Shown: positions 27,303-39,267 of the stretch, piece after piece | Layout of the letters: every line of letters begins with the position of its first letter | Position numbering within the stretch: position 1 is the stretch's first letter | Assembly: GCA_008921705.1 (NCBI GenBank) | Contig: VFFE01009165.1 | Coordinates: 1,245,183 to 1,309,182, forward strand | DNA: 64,000 nucleotides | Source of the DNA: Burhinus oedicnemus | Taxonomy: Eukaryota; Chordata; Aves; Charadriiformes; Burhinidae | Direction of reading: 5' to 3' | Made by a program: the position numbers and the translations under genes | Notes under the pieces: generated by a model | Told to the model about the DNA's origin: nothing | The model's input: only the letters and a program-made list of their open reading frames with translations | Database searches by the model: none

Positions 27303-30011
27303 CCGAAAGCTTGACAGAATATAGGAAGTTTAAAGCAAAGCCTTTCTACACTGTTACCTTATGACAAGGTTCAGGCAAAACCTTTTCTGTGCATCAATCT
27401 TCACCCTTTAGAAGTCCCACCAAAGTCATTTAGGACTACATATGAAAGTGAGATGCTATCAATCTGAGGGAAGAAGTGGGAAAAGGAACACATTTCTGAA
27501 GCTTACTCCATCACCAATCTCAATGGAAATAACTGTCAAATCTGACTAAACTGGGGGAGCCGTTTTTACTGTGGGAACAGGCAGCACATGACAGATGGCA
27601 AGGTATAAGAACGTCTTTTAGTGAGAGACAGTGTCTGAGTATGGACAGATTCTGTGACTGTATGTGTTGTGAGGAACAGCCGGCTTGAGCAGTCAGCTTG
27701 AGGGAAGTGTGATGTGTTTTGCCTGTTGAAAGGGTCTAATTGCCTTTTTTTTTATATTTTTTCTCTTTTTTTGGTATGTATCTCAGCCAAATCAGAGATC
27801 CAAAGTGCTATATGGGATGAGTAGGAATATTCTGAATAGCTGATCCACTATGGAAAATTCTGGGTCTGTAAATTATTTAGCCACTACTGAAAAATTATTA
27901 CGCTTCCCAGGCAGGTCCTTTAGGTGATAAAACATACTTATCAGCATCAGTGAAGCTGTATCAATTTAATACAAGTGAACACATGGATTTTTTTACTTGG
28001 GAATCAATGACTGTTTTTTGATTTCTTTTCAGTAAACAGCACAGAGCCCCCAACAACGGGGAATGATTACAACTGCAAAGAGTACATTATATTCACCATC
28101 AAGTGTCATTAATCCTTTAAATCTTCAAAACGTAAAAAGGTCAGTATTTTTGTTTAAAATTTTTTAGCTACATGAACAGCAAGTGACCTCTAGGTCACAT
28201 ATTCCCTTTCAGTGAATGGCCAGGGAGATTATGGCCTCTGCTTTACATCGAGGTTTCATTTTATTCACATGGTCATCATCTTCCAAAGAAAACAGCTTTT
28301 GCCAATTATGATTACACTTGTATCTATGTCACTGAAGTGCAAGAATCTTGTCCCTATACTACACGGTCGCCAAGCCTTCGTGAAAGGAATTGGTGATGGA
28401 TTCACAGAAATATGTATCCCTTGTCCTCACAGCCATTACCAAGATATGCCAAATCTTGCTACCCTGTGAGTAAATCAGAACTTAGCTGAAACCCCCAGCA
28501 GCGGGAAATTTCTTTTCAATGGAACGATGGACAATAAGCATAACTCATGAAGTATAAGTCTATAGTTCATTACAGTCTTTACTTAACCTCTGTTTTCAAA
28601 GCATCATCTGTGAGAGTGTTCAATAGAAAGGTGAAGGACTAACTGCAAACTTAAATGCTTTCACAAGCCACGCGTGTAGTCAGAACTGAAACTATTTGCA
28701 ACAATTTTGCCCACATCCTCTAAGACGTGTATCTAAAATATACCTCAATTTATATAAAATTTGACCAACCAGGTTAACTGCATATCCTTTTCCTATCTTT
28801 GGTTTGCATTCTGGGATTAAATGTTGATGCCATTCTAGCAAATATGCTTCTTCTAGTAAGTTCAAAATTGCCAGAATTTCTCCCCACAGTACTGGTTTGT
28901 CAGAATTCCCAGTAATATCAGAGGAATTTTGACTAAACAAAGACTACAGGCCACGTAGACATTTACAGAGATCTGGCCACTTTCCATTTCCTACAGCATT
29001 TACAAAACATTTTGTTAAATAGCATGTTTTCTAATTCTTAATTAAATGATTTGCTATTTTTTTCAGCTTAAACATTTAGCTTCAATGAATTTCTACATAA
29101 ATATTTTTGTATGTGACACACAAATATAGTTTTTGTGAAATTCAGACAATAAATTATTGATCTCTTAATAAATACTATTCACATGCACCTCTCCCTCTCA
29201 AAAAGTTATACACTGAAAAAAACAGATTAAGTCACACCAAGGGATTGCTAGTAAAAGAAAATGCATCATCAGAGCAACAGAACTGATTATTCCTATTTTG
29301 TTTTAGACAATTTATAAAAGCCGTCCATACACATATACTTGGAATTGCCAATACTATTTCACAATAACATAGTCAAACACCAGTGTCAGAATAGTCCAAT
29401 TGGTGCATATCATCATAAGCTTCACCATTTTTCTCTACCTTTTTTTTTTTTCTTACAAGAGTCTAGTACTAATGGAGGAAGTCAGCAACTCCAGTTTTTC
29501 ACACATTCTTCATGTTATTCAAATAGATTTTCTTCTCCCATGGTTGCCTTTGTTAATTGCTCTTTACCTATGCTATTAACAGTGCAACAGACTGCTTTAA
29601 TTTGCTCATCCTTACTATCTTTCATAAGATGCCTACAGGGTCCTGTAAGACATGTCTTCCAGAGAGCATCTCTGGCCAACCCAGCAGGCTGAGATTCTAA
29701 TACCTGCAATGTAGCATTACAGTAGAAGATCTACAGAAAGTATTAGGATATAGGTCAACACTGGATCTTATTGAAATGTTTGGGTTAACATGAAGATGTA
29801 ATGCGTAGAGGTCAGAAGTCTGTTTAAAGCATAACATCATCTTCATGATACAGATTTTCACCTGTTAAGAGAGCAAAGGTCTTTATGTAAAATCTGCTCA
29901 ACAGAGCTTAAAGTTGGAATCTACCCTTAAAATATAAATAATTTTAGAACTAAAAGGAATCAAAACTGTAGTCATCAAATATGGCACAGAAGAAAAACAA
30001 ACAAACAATAT
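27303..30011. other. Unique DNA, no gene seen
   Basis: No exon, RNA gene or clear young repeat is visible apart from a possible ancient MITE core at 27411. A T-rich homopolymer lies at about 29440. Open frames such as 29339-29692 plus lack any recognisable domain. Confidence 0.55.
27411..27439. mobile_element. Possible ancient MITE core
   Basis: GAAGTCCCACCAAAGTCATT followed by TAGGACTAC resembles the central palindrome of an amniote MITE family as I recall it (GTAGTCCCATTGAAGTCAAT then GGGACTAC). The imperfect palindrome AGTCC...GGACT is visible directly. The flanks are too decayed to delimit an element, so the assignment is weak. Confidence 0.3.
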
Positions 30012-30150
30012 AATCATAGAATCATAGAACCATAGAATACCAGGTTGGAAGGGACCTCAAGGATCATCTGGTCCAACTTTTCTTGGCAAAAGCAGGGTTT
30101 AGACAAGATGGCCCAGCACCCTGTCCAGCTGAGTCTTAAAAGTGTCCAAT
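30012..30150 (-). mobile_element. CR1 LINE, short 3' fragment
   Basis: The plus strand begins with the reverse-complement tail AATCATAGAATCATAGAACC. The CR1 3' block follows with GGTTGGAAGGGACCTCAAGG and ATCATCTGGTCCAACTTTTC, then a subgroup-specific stretch with GATGGCCCAGCACCCTGTCC and TTAAAAGTGTCCAAT. It ends before any conserved coding block, so only the 3' untranslated part and the last codons were inserted. It is a different CR1 subgroup from the other copies here. Confidence 0.93.
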
Positions 30151-33100
30151 CAATCAAAGGTAAATCACTTAAGTCATATAAATACACACATTCTGAATTA
30201 CTGATATCCAGGAAAAAAGCCTGAAGTCACCCTTCCTCACCAGCAATAAAAAGATTCCAGTATCACACTTGATGTAAGGACAAAATATGGTCTTTTCATT
30301 TTCTTTAATGAAAAGAAAAAATTTAATCCTTCGATTTTGTCCTGACAAGCATTATTTGCTGATCACGTTCCTCAAATCCACAGTGACTCCAGCTACAACT
30401 GAGCACTTAGTAGGGCTTAAAAAAAGTAGAACTTCTGTTATTAAACCTAATTAAGCAGTTCCCTGCACTGTACAGCTCCCATATCAGTACAGTCCCCCCA
30501 TCTGTTCCTTCCCATTACCTCCACATAACAATTTTATCTTCTCAGTCTCAGTTGTCACCAGATTCTTCATCTCCTCCCACCCTCCAAGGCTGGGTGGCAA
30601 GAAGTTGTCATGGGCTCTTCACCCACCCGCCCTCTTTTTGGTCCACATCATAAAGGAGAGAGGAAATGAGCAGGGGAGGTGCTCTTCGCCTCAAATGGAG
30701 AGACAGACAGAAGGACTGGAGGAAAAGAGAAAGAAAGAGAACTACCTGGATTCTCCCGCTCTGTAACGACAAGAAGTAAAGAAAGAAACTTTTTTGCCTC
30801 CCACAGCATCAGTTATGAGTTGTTCGTTGGGTGTATCAGATGGGACAATCAGCATTTCAGAAGGCTTTTCATCCTGGAAGCACATGTTACTTTGCCCACC
30901 TACCTGCTTTTCAGATGCATGATTTGTCATTCTGAAACCTGGCACATACCTGAGCAATGGTAATGCCTTGCTTGTCAGCCTCAACCTTCTCACAGCAAAA
31001 GGAGGAGTGAGGGAAGAAAAAAAAACATTTAAACCAAAGATACCAGCTACAGCTTAGCAAATGTGCTGAAGTTATTTAAGTCATTACACCCAAATAGAGA
31101 AGCAATATCTCAAGTCATTACTCATTAGTACCAATAAATATGTTATTTGGTTTTATTTTCCAAGTAAACTGAGGTGAAATCTGCATAATAGAGGGCTAAC
31201 TGACAGAGGTGTAGGTATATAAAGCAACTAAGCTCAGAGGATAGTGTGCTGAGGAGGCTAAATGTCACTGATGCGGCTGTTCAGAGCAGACATCTGCTAT
31301 TGAGTGCTTCATGTTTGCCCTGAAGGTCTGCTTTTGTTTTCTCAGGCTCCTTAAACTCAGGCTGAAGTCAGCAGGGATCCAGGGCATGCCCAAAGCACAG
31401 GAGCTGTAGAAGGCAACACACCCCCGAGGAAATTCATGTAGGGATTTCAGAGGAGGCTGAACAAGAGAAGACCTGAGTGACCTCAGCTGGGAAGATATAT
31501 ATCTGAGAATTCGTGTTTTCTGGTGATAGGAGACAGTCCTGCCTTGCTTAAGGGACAGGTCCCACTGTCTCTTTCAGTAAGGTAGAATTGCCTTGCAGAA
31601 CTGGAGGGGCATTAGTAGTGAAGAGCAAAATAACAGTGCACACAAGAGGATCTGCCTGAACCCAGGGTGCTAAATCCTACCTAAAGAGAAAAGAGCAAGA
31701 GCAGAGAGAGCACAGAAGACAATTTGAGTCCTGCATCACAGGAGTGCTTTCTACCTGGCTGTCTTGCTCAGTGGAAGCCACAGCTTTGGCTCTAGCTCCG
31801 AGGACTCCAGGGTTTCAAATGGTCTGAAGATGCATGCTTCAGCTTTTGCATCCAGGTCATGTTCCCAAAACTATCAGCAGTGGCGAGAGAAACTGTTGCT
31901 CTCACCAGTGCTGAGGCTCAGACAGGGAGGAGGGCAAAGCCAGATCCCTACCCAAAACTGGCAAGTGGCGGAATGGATCTGTCAAGCTCTGCCCTCTGGT
32001 AGCCCTCTGTTAAGTTGCAGAAGAGTATCTCTTAAATTATACACTACTTTATCGAAAGACAGCAAAATTATTCTTTTGAATATAAAAAGAATTCATTATA
32101 ACATGTCACTTACTGTAGAGTCTTTTTTTCTTTTTTGTAACAGACATGAAAATGAAACAAAAATGCTAATTTAATGTACTTTTCTTCACAATACTTTATA
32201 ATTATAATTAATTGCAATTGTGATATAATTTAATTGTCACAAATTGCACTGTAAAAGCTTTAAAATTAAATAATCACTGCTAAATGTAATATGATTACAT
32301 ATATTTCTCATCTACTAAATTTATACCACATTTCTTAAGCATCTATCCTCTTATACTAACACAGAAGTACATATATTTACCCAAATCTCTAACTATTCAT
32401 TTTTATTTACCTTCTGGTTTGAAATCATTAACTCATGTAAAAACAAATATTGGACATTGGAATAATGATTTCAAAGGGCATAAGTGATTCAGAAGCCAAT
32501 GTGCTATTGCCAGTGTTTAAACCCAAAATTTCAAAGAGATGCTTCCCTTCCTAATTGAAATATCTTTGTAAAATGGGCATACAGGTAAAAGAAGCAATAT
32601 TCCCTTTGCAAAATCCTTGGAAATCTATATTAGGATAGGAGAGTACCATTAGATTTAATAAAATTCAAATTTTACTGGGTCCAAAGCAGATGTTCAGGTA
32701 ATCACAAAATAGACCTTGAAAACTTAAAAGGAATGTAGACAATCATAGCAAGAGGATCAGAGCCATTACATATGCTGTGGTGTAAACCGTGGCACAATAT
32801 ATCGCCCTCATCTTAAATGAGCTGCTGAAAATACAGACTCTTATTTTATGAGCAATCTATTGTATTTTAATAGCCATACACAGTAGTTAATTTTGTACAT
32901 ATATGCAACTGTATGAAAACTAATCTGAGTTTTTTCTGTGTTTATGAATCAGATTGCCATTTCTGTCAACACCGACTGAAAATGATGCAAAAGATCTTAC
33001 AAATTTTTGAGTTTCATTCAAAGCTCATCTTCACTGAAATATACGTGTAAAAATAACAGAAGAAAAATAGAAGAAAAAATTTCATCTGATACAGTCCCTT

Positions 33101-36007
33101 GCTAACTACAAGATTATTCAAAATGGACCTTTATGCCTGCTTTTATACAGTGCTGTAATAGAAAATGACAAGCTGTAAACACCATCACTCTACACAGCAT
33201 CCATGTCTATCCTTCCTGACACCAGACAGGCTGTCAGGAGGGGTAGGGCAGAAAGGGTCTGTTTTGCTCATGCAGAAGTTGGCTTATGAATGAGCAAACC
33301 ATCTAAATGCATGTGCAACAGTAAATCCATGCATATGTATTGTCTATGAAACAGCATAAACACATACTGAATCTTGATTGTCTCCCTAGTTTAGTAGTGT
33401 CCGTAACTCAAACCACTTGGAGGTTAGCATATACGAATGGCTAATTTGAGCAGTTTGGCTTTGAATTTGGCAGTGGAATTTTTCTTGTTTTGGTTGGATA
33501 CTCCAGGTAGAGAAGAGGAGCTGCACACTCCAGTACAACAGTAAACACATAATTTTTAATATTTGAATAGTACTGTTGGGACTCCTCACTGATTAAACTT
33601 AGCAGACTGATACCTCATCATTTTGGATCCTGATCTGTCAGACTTTAGGCTGGTGTCAAGAATGCTGAGGTAAATTCAGCACTTTTATACTTTGGACTCT
33701 CAGAAAAAATGTTTTATTTTACATTCCCTGTAAAAAGATAGGTGCAGAGACTACTGTTCAGCGCATCTACCCTACAAATAGATTTACTAAGGCAGCAAAA
33801 ATAAGCTTATTAATGTTCTGGTTTTACAACTTTCATCAGAACATTATTGCATAAATAACAAAATGTAATGCTGAACAGTCTGCCAGAATCAAAAGGAAAA
33901 CAAATTGATAGCAAGTAAATGAATTACCTCCTCATGCATGTATATACATGTAAATAAATGCATACTGTTTATACTACTCTAAAGATCAATAACAAATTTA
34001 GTGCACATGAATTGTGGAATATGTATGTAATAATAGCACTGTCAAAGGGAAATAATTGATCACATCTATAGACACTGAAATCCAGGGACAATGTTTCAAA
34101 ACATCACAGAAAGAGAACGGCATCCTGAGGTCTATTCTGGCCTGCATACAATATCAAAAATAATACTCTAAATGTCCTACATATAGCATTGTGAGTCCAG
34201 AAAAGTTGGAGCAATTTAAATACAAGCAATATTAAAGGTACCCTTTCAAAGAAAAGAAAGAAAAAGCAGATGTAAAATTTCTGTAAATCATGGATTTACA
34301 TGGATATAGGTTAAATGCTAACCCTGCCAATCCCTAATAATCATTATAGGTGGATTTAGACCAGGTCTTTAGACCAGGTTTCAAATTTACTCTGGCACCC
34401 TTCCTTCCACTGCTTCCCTTCCTACTTTGCCGTGTCATTTGACTACCGAGTGCTGAGGATGCCAGCACACCCTGCCACTCCCCTTCCAAGGAGCCATGGC
34501 ATTTAACTCTTCCAACCTAATCACTCTCTGTTATGTAATTAAATTACATATTTATTTTGTTACAAATCTAGCACACTTTCTACCTGCTCGTGATTCTGTG
34601 ATTTTATCTCTGACTTCATTGCAGAAATTCAAGGACTACAGCTTAACAGAAACTCAAGCACAATCTAGGAACAAAGGAGTACCCATCCAATGCCACGTTG
34701 TTGCAAGCAATGACATCTCTATATCAAACCCCATCCTGGATGTGGTGAGCTCGCTGTCCAAAGAAGCGAAAAGTCCAGGGCAGAGCCCAACAGACTTTGC
34801 TCAGGCTCCCCACTTCCCTGCCTGAGGGGGAGAGGGGAATCTGGGCCTTTCTGGTTCCTGTCCTAGAGGATTTCCCCAGCCTAGATAACCTGCAACATGC
34901 TATGCCACTGCCCACTCTCAGCACTGCTGTCCCTGATGTCAGGTGTGAAGAAGCTTTTTTTATTCATATCCTTGTGCTGGTATCTTTGGTGACCAGTCTC
35001 ACCCATTGCCCTAACTGAATCTGTGACTTTTCTGAGCTGTTGGGTGATCCTCCAGATGCCCTTCTTCATCCAAATCCTACCAGCAAGTGCAGCTAAAGAA
35101 ACCACCCAAATATCCACAGAGGCTTGCTATAACTCTGCTAACACCCATCTCTTCACTTTCACCAGCAATGGATGCATTCTGCTGCATATTTCTAGAGATT
35201 TGACTTACTCATTGAATGCTTTTATGAAAGGTGTGGAAAAGCACAAGTATGAAGCAGGAGAAGTTCCATAATGAGGGTTTAAAATATAATCTCTCCTCCT
35301 CATCAAGCGTACCAGGGTCACAACTGTTCTGGGGCAGAAGCTAAGACACTGCTGTATTTTGCCTTTGCTATAATGCAGAAAAAGATCTACAGCAATTTGT
35401 CTTCATAGTTAAAACGAAATATGCTGCTGTTTGCAAGGTTGTAACTGGATAAATAAAGACATAATCAGTCCAAATTCTAATACTGGAAGGAACAATTTCC
35501 TCTCATAGCTCACCTGAGGAAAACTATAGAAAATTAAGGTAAGTTTCTTAACTTTCTCCATGGTATCTCTATGGGCCATTACCTTTGAAAAGAAGCCTTA
35601 ACCAACCAATGTACCTTCATGTATTATGAGGTGAAAACCAGGCAGCTCTGAAAAAATAAAATTATAAATATGGTTCAAAAAGCCTACGGTTTAGGAAAAG
35701 TTAGCAAACCTACATCTATCAGAATAACAGTTTTCATTCATGAGTTTAATGGCAATACTCTATGTAGTATTTGAAAGACAGAGCAAGTTTTAAAAGCAGG
35801 GATGTTTCTGGACCAAGGCAGATGTCTTTGACATAAGCTCTCAAACACATAGGCTACATTTTGATTTCTCATACAATTCCTAATTATTATGTCCTGTAGT
35901 TCAATGTAGTGTTTGGCGTCATAGGCTAGGACAGTACTTTGTACTCTACAAATCAAAGAAAAAGACTACCCCTGTTCTAAACATGACAGGCAGCAGATAT
36001 TTCCTGA
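30151..36007. other. Unique DNA, no gene supported
   Basis: No recognisable transposon. The part from 30.6 to 32.0 kb is less AT-rich than its surroundings. It contains a TATA-like TATATAAAG at 31216-31224 and a 136-codon open frame starting at a TTG (31764-32174), but no domain or homology could be named. A 14-base palindrome, CATGTATATACATG, lies at 33937-33950 and a short tandem of TTTAGACCAGGT at 34355-34380. Nothing else stands out. Confidence 0.5.
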
Positions 36008-36012
36008 AATGT
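36008..36012 (+). repeat. Target-site duplication, left copy
   Basis: AATGT directly abuts the TG start of the solo LTR and is repeated exactly at 36529-36533 after its CA end. A 5-base duplication is typical of ERVL-class insertions. Confidence 0.88.
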
Positions 36013-36528
36013 TGTCATGGTTTAAACCAGCAGGCAGCCAAACACCATGCAGCCACTCACCCAATCCCCCCACCCTGCAGTGGGATGGGGTAGAGAATCA
36101 GGAGGAAAAACTAAAGTTTGTGGGTTGAGATAAAAGCAGCTTAATAGGACAGCAAAGGAAGAGCAAATAACAATAATGATAAAAAATACACAAAACAAGT
36201 GATGCACAATGCAATTGCTCACCGCACGCTGACTGATACCCAGCCCGTTCCTGAGCAGCAATCGCCGATTCCAGCCACCCCACCAATACCCATTTATATA
36301 CCAAGCATGAAGTCTATGATATGAAACATTCCTTTGGCCAGCTTGGGTCAGTGGTCCTGTCTATGCTTCCTCTCAGCTTCTATGGGAAGCTGAAAGAGTC
36401 CTTGACTGCTTAGCAACAACTAAAACCATTACTGTGTCATCAACATTATTCTCATCCTAAATGCAAAACACAGCACTACATCAGCTGCTAGTAAGAATGT
36501 TAACTCTATCCCAGCCGAAACCAGGACA
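36013..36528 (-). mobile_element. Solo LTR of an avian ERVL-like endogenous retrovirus
   Basis: A 516-base element bounded by TG (TGTCATGGTTTAAACC) and CA (AACCAGGACA) and flanked by identical AATGT pentamers. On the minus strand it reads TGTCCTGGTTTCGGCTGGGA and continues into TAGAGTTAA, a 5' end I recognise from avian ERVL-type LTRs. A TATA-like TATATAAATG lies at about 36292-36301 (minus), and further on TTAAGCTGCTTTTATCTCAA resembles the common R/U5 end of these LTRs. No gag, pol or env lies beside it, so the internal region was lost by LTR-LTR recombination. Minus-strand frames inside it (for example 36098-36304) are non-coding. Confidence 0.92.
36292..36301 (-). promoter_or_regulatory. 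TATA-like box of the solo LTR
   Basis: Read on the minus strand this is GTATATAAAT, placed about 230 bases from the LTR 5' end, as expected for the U3 promoter of this LTR type. The match is by position and sequence only, and activity is unknown. Confidence 0.5.
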
Positions 36529-36533
36529 AATGT
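36529..36533 (+). repeat. Target-site duplication, right copy
   Basis: AATGT immediately follows the CA end of the LTR and is identical to 36008-36012. Together they fix the LTR boundaries to the base. Confidence 0.88.
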
Positions 36534-39116
36534 CTGAGCTAATTACAGAAGGACTATTGTTTCCTGCACCACAGCTACATGACACTTGGTTATTGCAGTT
36601 GTCCCTTGAGTAGAAAAGTTTCTTACCAAACTTCTCTAAAAAAATGCAGCACTTGCTAACAGACAATTTCAATTATATGTGTTGTTTCTCATAGCAGAAA
36701 GAAGACCACCACCACATCTCAAGAATTATTTGACATCTCCTGGGTAAAATTTGTAATTGGACATTAATATTAGCCTCATATTACAGAGTTTACCGTTCAG
36801 AAGCCAAGATAGATAATACGACAAGCCAATAAATATATCAGCACTATGCATATAACACCCATAGATATCACTGTACCTTGAAGTATCCAGCAGATTAGTA
36901 TAGCCCCTCAAGTACCTCATTTTATTCAAAGAGAATCTTAACATTCAGCAAACACATTCAAGATGAATGTCCATGAGCAATCTGGCTAACAAAAGGACTT
37001 TCTCCATGAGTACATCAAATCACTGTAAATGACCTATTCCTAAACACCCCTTTTTTTGTTTCACTCTGTAACTAAGAAGGAAACTTACTGTTATAATTTT
37101 ATTACATTTTATTTTCTTCTTTTTTGGAGATGCTGTAATATTTTGCATTGATCTTACAAGCAGATTTTTCTTTAGATGGAAATCAAACCTTGAATATTTT
37201 AATGGTACTATAAAACAAGACAGGAATTAATCTTAAGATTTTTTTAAACATTCTACAAGGAAATAATCTATGGAAGATTCCAATTTAAAATTGAGACCTC
37301 TTATTTATTTAGTATATTAGATTTATTTCTACTAACTTTCATTTGTTTATCTTTCATTCTTTTTTATAATGTAGCCTCTAAAAGAAAAGACAGTCAGGTA
37401 CAAAACTACTATAAAACCATCTTCATTCTAATGAAAGCCTACTGTGCCTTCAAATCCTTATGATGTTTCCCTCAGATGCACATTAAGTAATTTGAGGCAA
37501 AAAGTCAAGTAAGTAAAATAAATAGTCAGCTATACTTAAACAATGTGTAAGAATGGTTGGGTTAATGTATTCATGATCGAAAAGTGATTCTACTAAGCAT
37601 TTATGAGTTATGTATAGTGTAATAGACCCATCCAGCAATTCGGCATGGGAAATTCCTCTTTGATTTACAAATTCAGTTCAAGTTTACATTCCCTTTAATG
37701 ATTTCATCAATTTCCCTTTTCATAATGATTCCTCTGCACATTTGTGAAGGAGCATGCCATCACTCTAATTGCCCTAACATCTCATCAAATTTATTGTTGA
37801 ATTCATAACAATGATGAACTGTCTCAGCCAGATGATCATTGTCTCATGTCTTTAGCTAAATCACTGGCAGTCCTAATCTCTGGCATACTCATGCTATGTA
37901 AAACACAGTGACCTTCTCTTGGAAAATAACTTCCTAATTATCTGTGTGCCGACATGTCCCAAGGCATCAGCGTGGATAGATGATTTGCTTATTTTGTCAG
38001 TTTATAAATCTGAAGGGATGGATACAGATCAGCTGTTACTACACTAATTTGACTTTATATTTCCAGCATTGGGTTTGGAGGAATATTAGTCCAATAACTT
38101 CTTTAAAGAAAGAAAAATATATCTTTTCTTCTGTTTCAGAATAGAAATCACATATAGCCAAATAATCTGTTGTAATACTTTGAAGACAGTGGGGCAGGAC
38201 ACAAATGAGTGAAGCTAAAAAAAGCAAATGAAAGAACTAGGGTGGGGATAGGCATACTACAAGTAGGTGGGTTTGGGTCGGGTTTTGGAGGGGGTTAGGG
38301 AGGGTGGAGTTTGATTTTTTTGTTTTGAGTTGGGGGAAGCGCTTTTTATTAACTTTTAAATATACCTGATGTATTTATATTCTATCTTAAATTTTGCAAG
38401 GCTTATTTGCAAGGGTATAATGGAGTCAGTAGAGAGATTGTAAGTATAAAAGAGAAAATTGGGAAAAGGCTGGAAGAAGCATAAACGGGACAAAAGAAGA
38501 GTAAAACCCCTGTGCAAAACATCGGTATTAAGAAAACATAGAAAGGATTCAGGGTGAAAAACTAACATTCACTGACAAAAGGATAACAGCTAAATTTCCA
38601 ATTATTAAATCTAGTTATATTCCCACTTCATACTGCAAAACCGGCTTGGATTCCTCTGGAATGAGTTATTATAAATGCCTGAAGAACATACTGAAAGGAT
38701 AGTAACTATCATTGAAGCAAGATGTGTCCTGACCTTCTTTCTAATTGATTAAGCACACCCAGAACTGTGCAAGAAGGAGACCCTGTTTGTTCTGGTCTGC
38801 ACAGATGATGAGAAGTGCCAAACTGCGGAGCAGCAAGTTCTCTGTCAGATCTGCTGATAGCTGTTGGTCTCCCTCTCCATGAGAACACAGGGCTTTGCAC
38901 ACAAGAAAAGCTGGGAAGAGAGAAACCTGATAGTGACTCCACACACTCCCTCCTCCTTTAAACTCCCTGAATGTAGGAGCATGCTGGATCAGTTGCAAGC
39001 AGCTTCCAGCAAAAATGAGAAAGTCTGCAATAACACTTGCAGTGTGTTCTGTCTGCAGCATAAAACCTGCCTCCAGGGAGGATTCTTAGAGGCCGTAGAA
39101 GCCTAGTAAGAGTTTA
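36534..39116. other. Unique DNA, no gene seen
   Basis: No exon or repeat is recognised except the G-rich motif at 38269-38304. The overlapping minus-strand frames at 38709-38942 and 38741-39061 have no protein signature. Confidence 0.55.
38269..38304 (+). other. G-quadruplex motif
   Basis: Six G-runs of three or more occur in 36 bases: GGG at 38269, 38275, 38280, 38298 and 38302, and GGGGG at 38290. The loops are 3, 2, 7, 3 and 1 bases. This satisfies the standard four-run, short-loop quadruplex pattern with redundancy. G-rich and T-rich sequence continues to about 38340, and GGTGGGG precedes it at 38241. The surrounding DNA is AT-rich, so the motif stands out. The function is unknown. Confidence 0.8.
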
Positions 39117-39267
39117 GGCTTTTGTTCAGGAAAGCACTTGAGCACATACTAACTCTTACTGAATTCAGCAGTACCTAAGATTGTGCTGAGCCTTTAATGA
39201 GTTGGGTGAGGTTCAGAATGTGCTCAAAATTAAGAATGTGGCTTAAGTGCATCACTGAAATAAGTCC
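39117..39267. mobile_element. Decayed palindromic MITE (ancient DNA transposon)
   Basis: The left end GGCTTTTGTTCAGGAAAGCA (39117 on) and the reverse complement of the right end, GGACTTATTTCAGTGATGCA, match at most positions. The similarity continues inward through CACTTGAGC versus CACTTAAGC, giving long terminal inverted repeats around a short middle. The ends resemble, from memory, an amniote MITE family with TTCAGCAAAGCACTTAAGCA ends. TTA flanks both sides (39114-39116 and 39268-39270), which would suit a PIF/Harbinger 3-base duplication but is short enough to be chance. There is no coding capacity. Confidence 0.62.

Noticed and set aside
31764..32174. 136-codon open frame on the plus strand
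   Set aside because: It starts at TTG, has no recognisable domain, and its second half is AT-rich non-coding-like sequence. Kept only as a weak finding about possible transcription, not as a gene.
36098..36304. 68-codon minus-strand open frame with a cysteine-rich hydrophobic stretch
   Set aside because: It lies entirely within the solo LTR, whose U3/R/U5 does not encode protein in this family.
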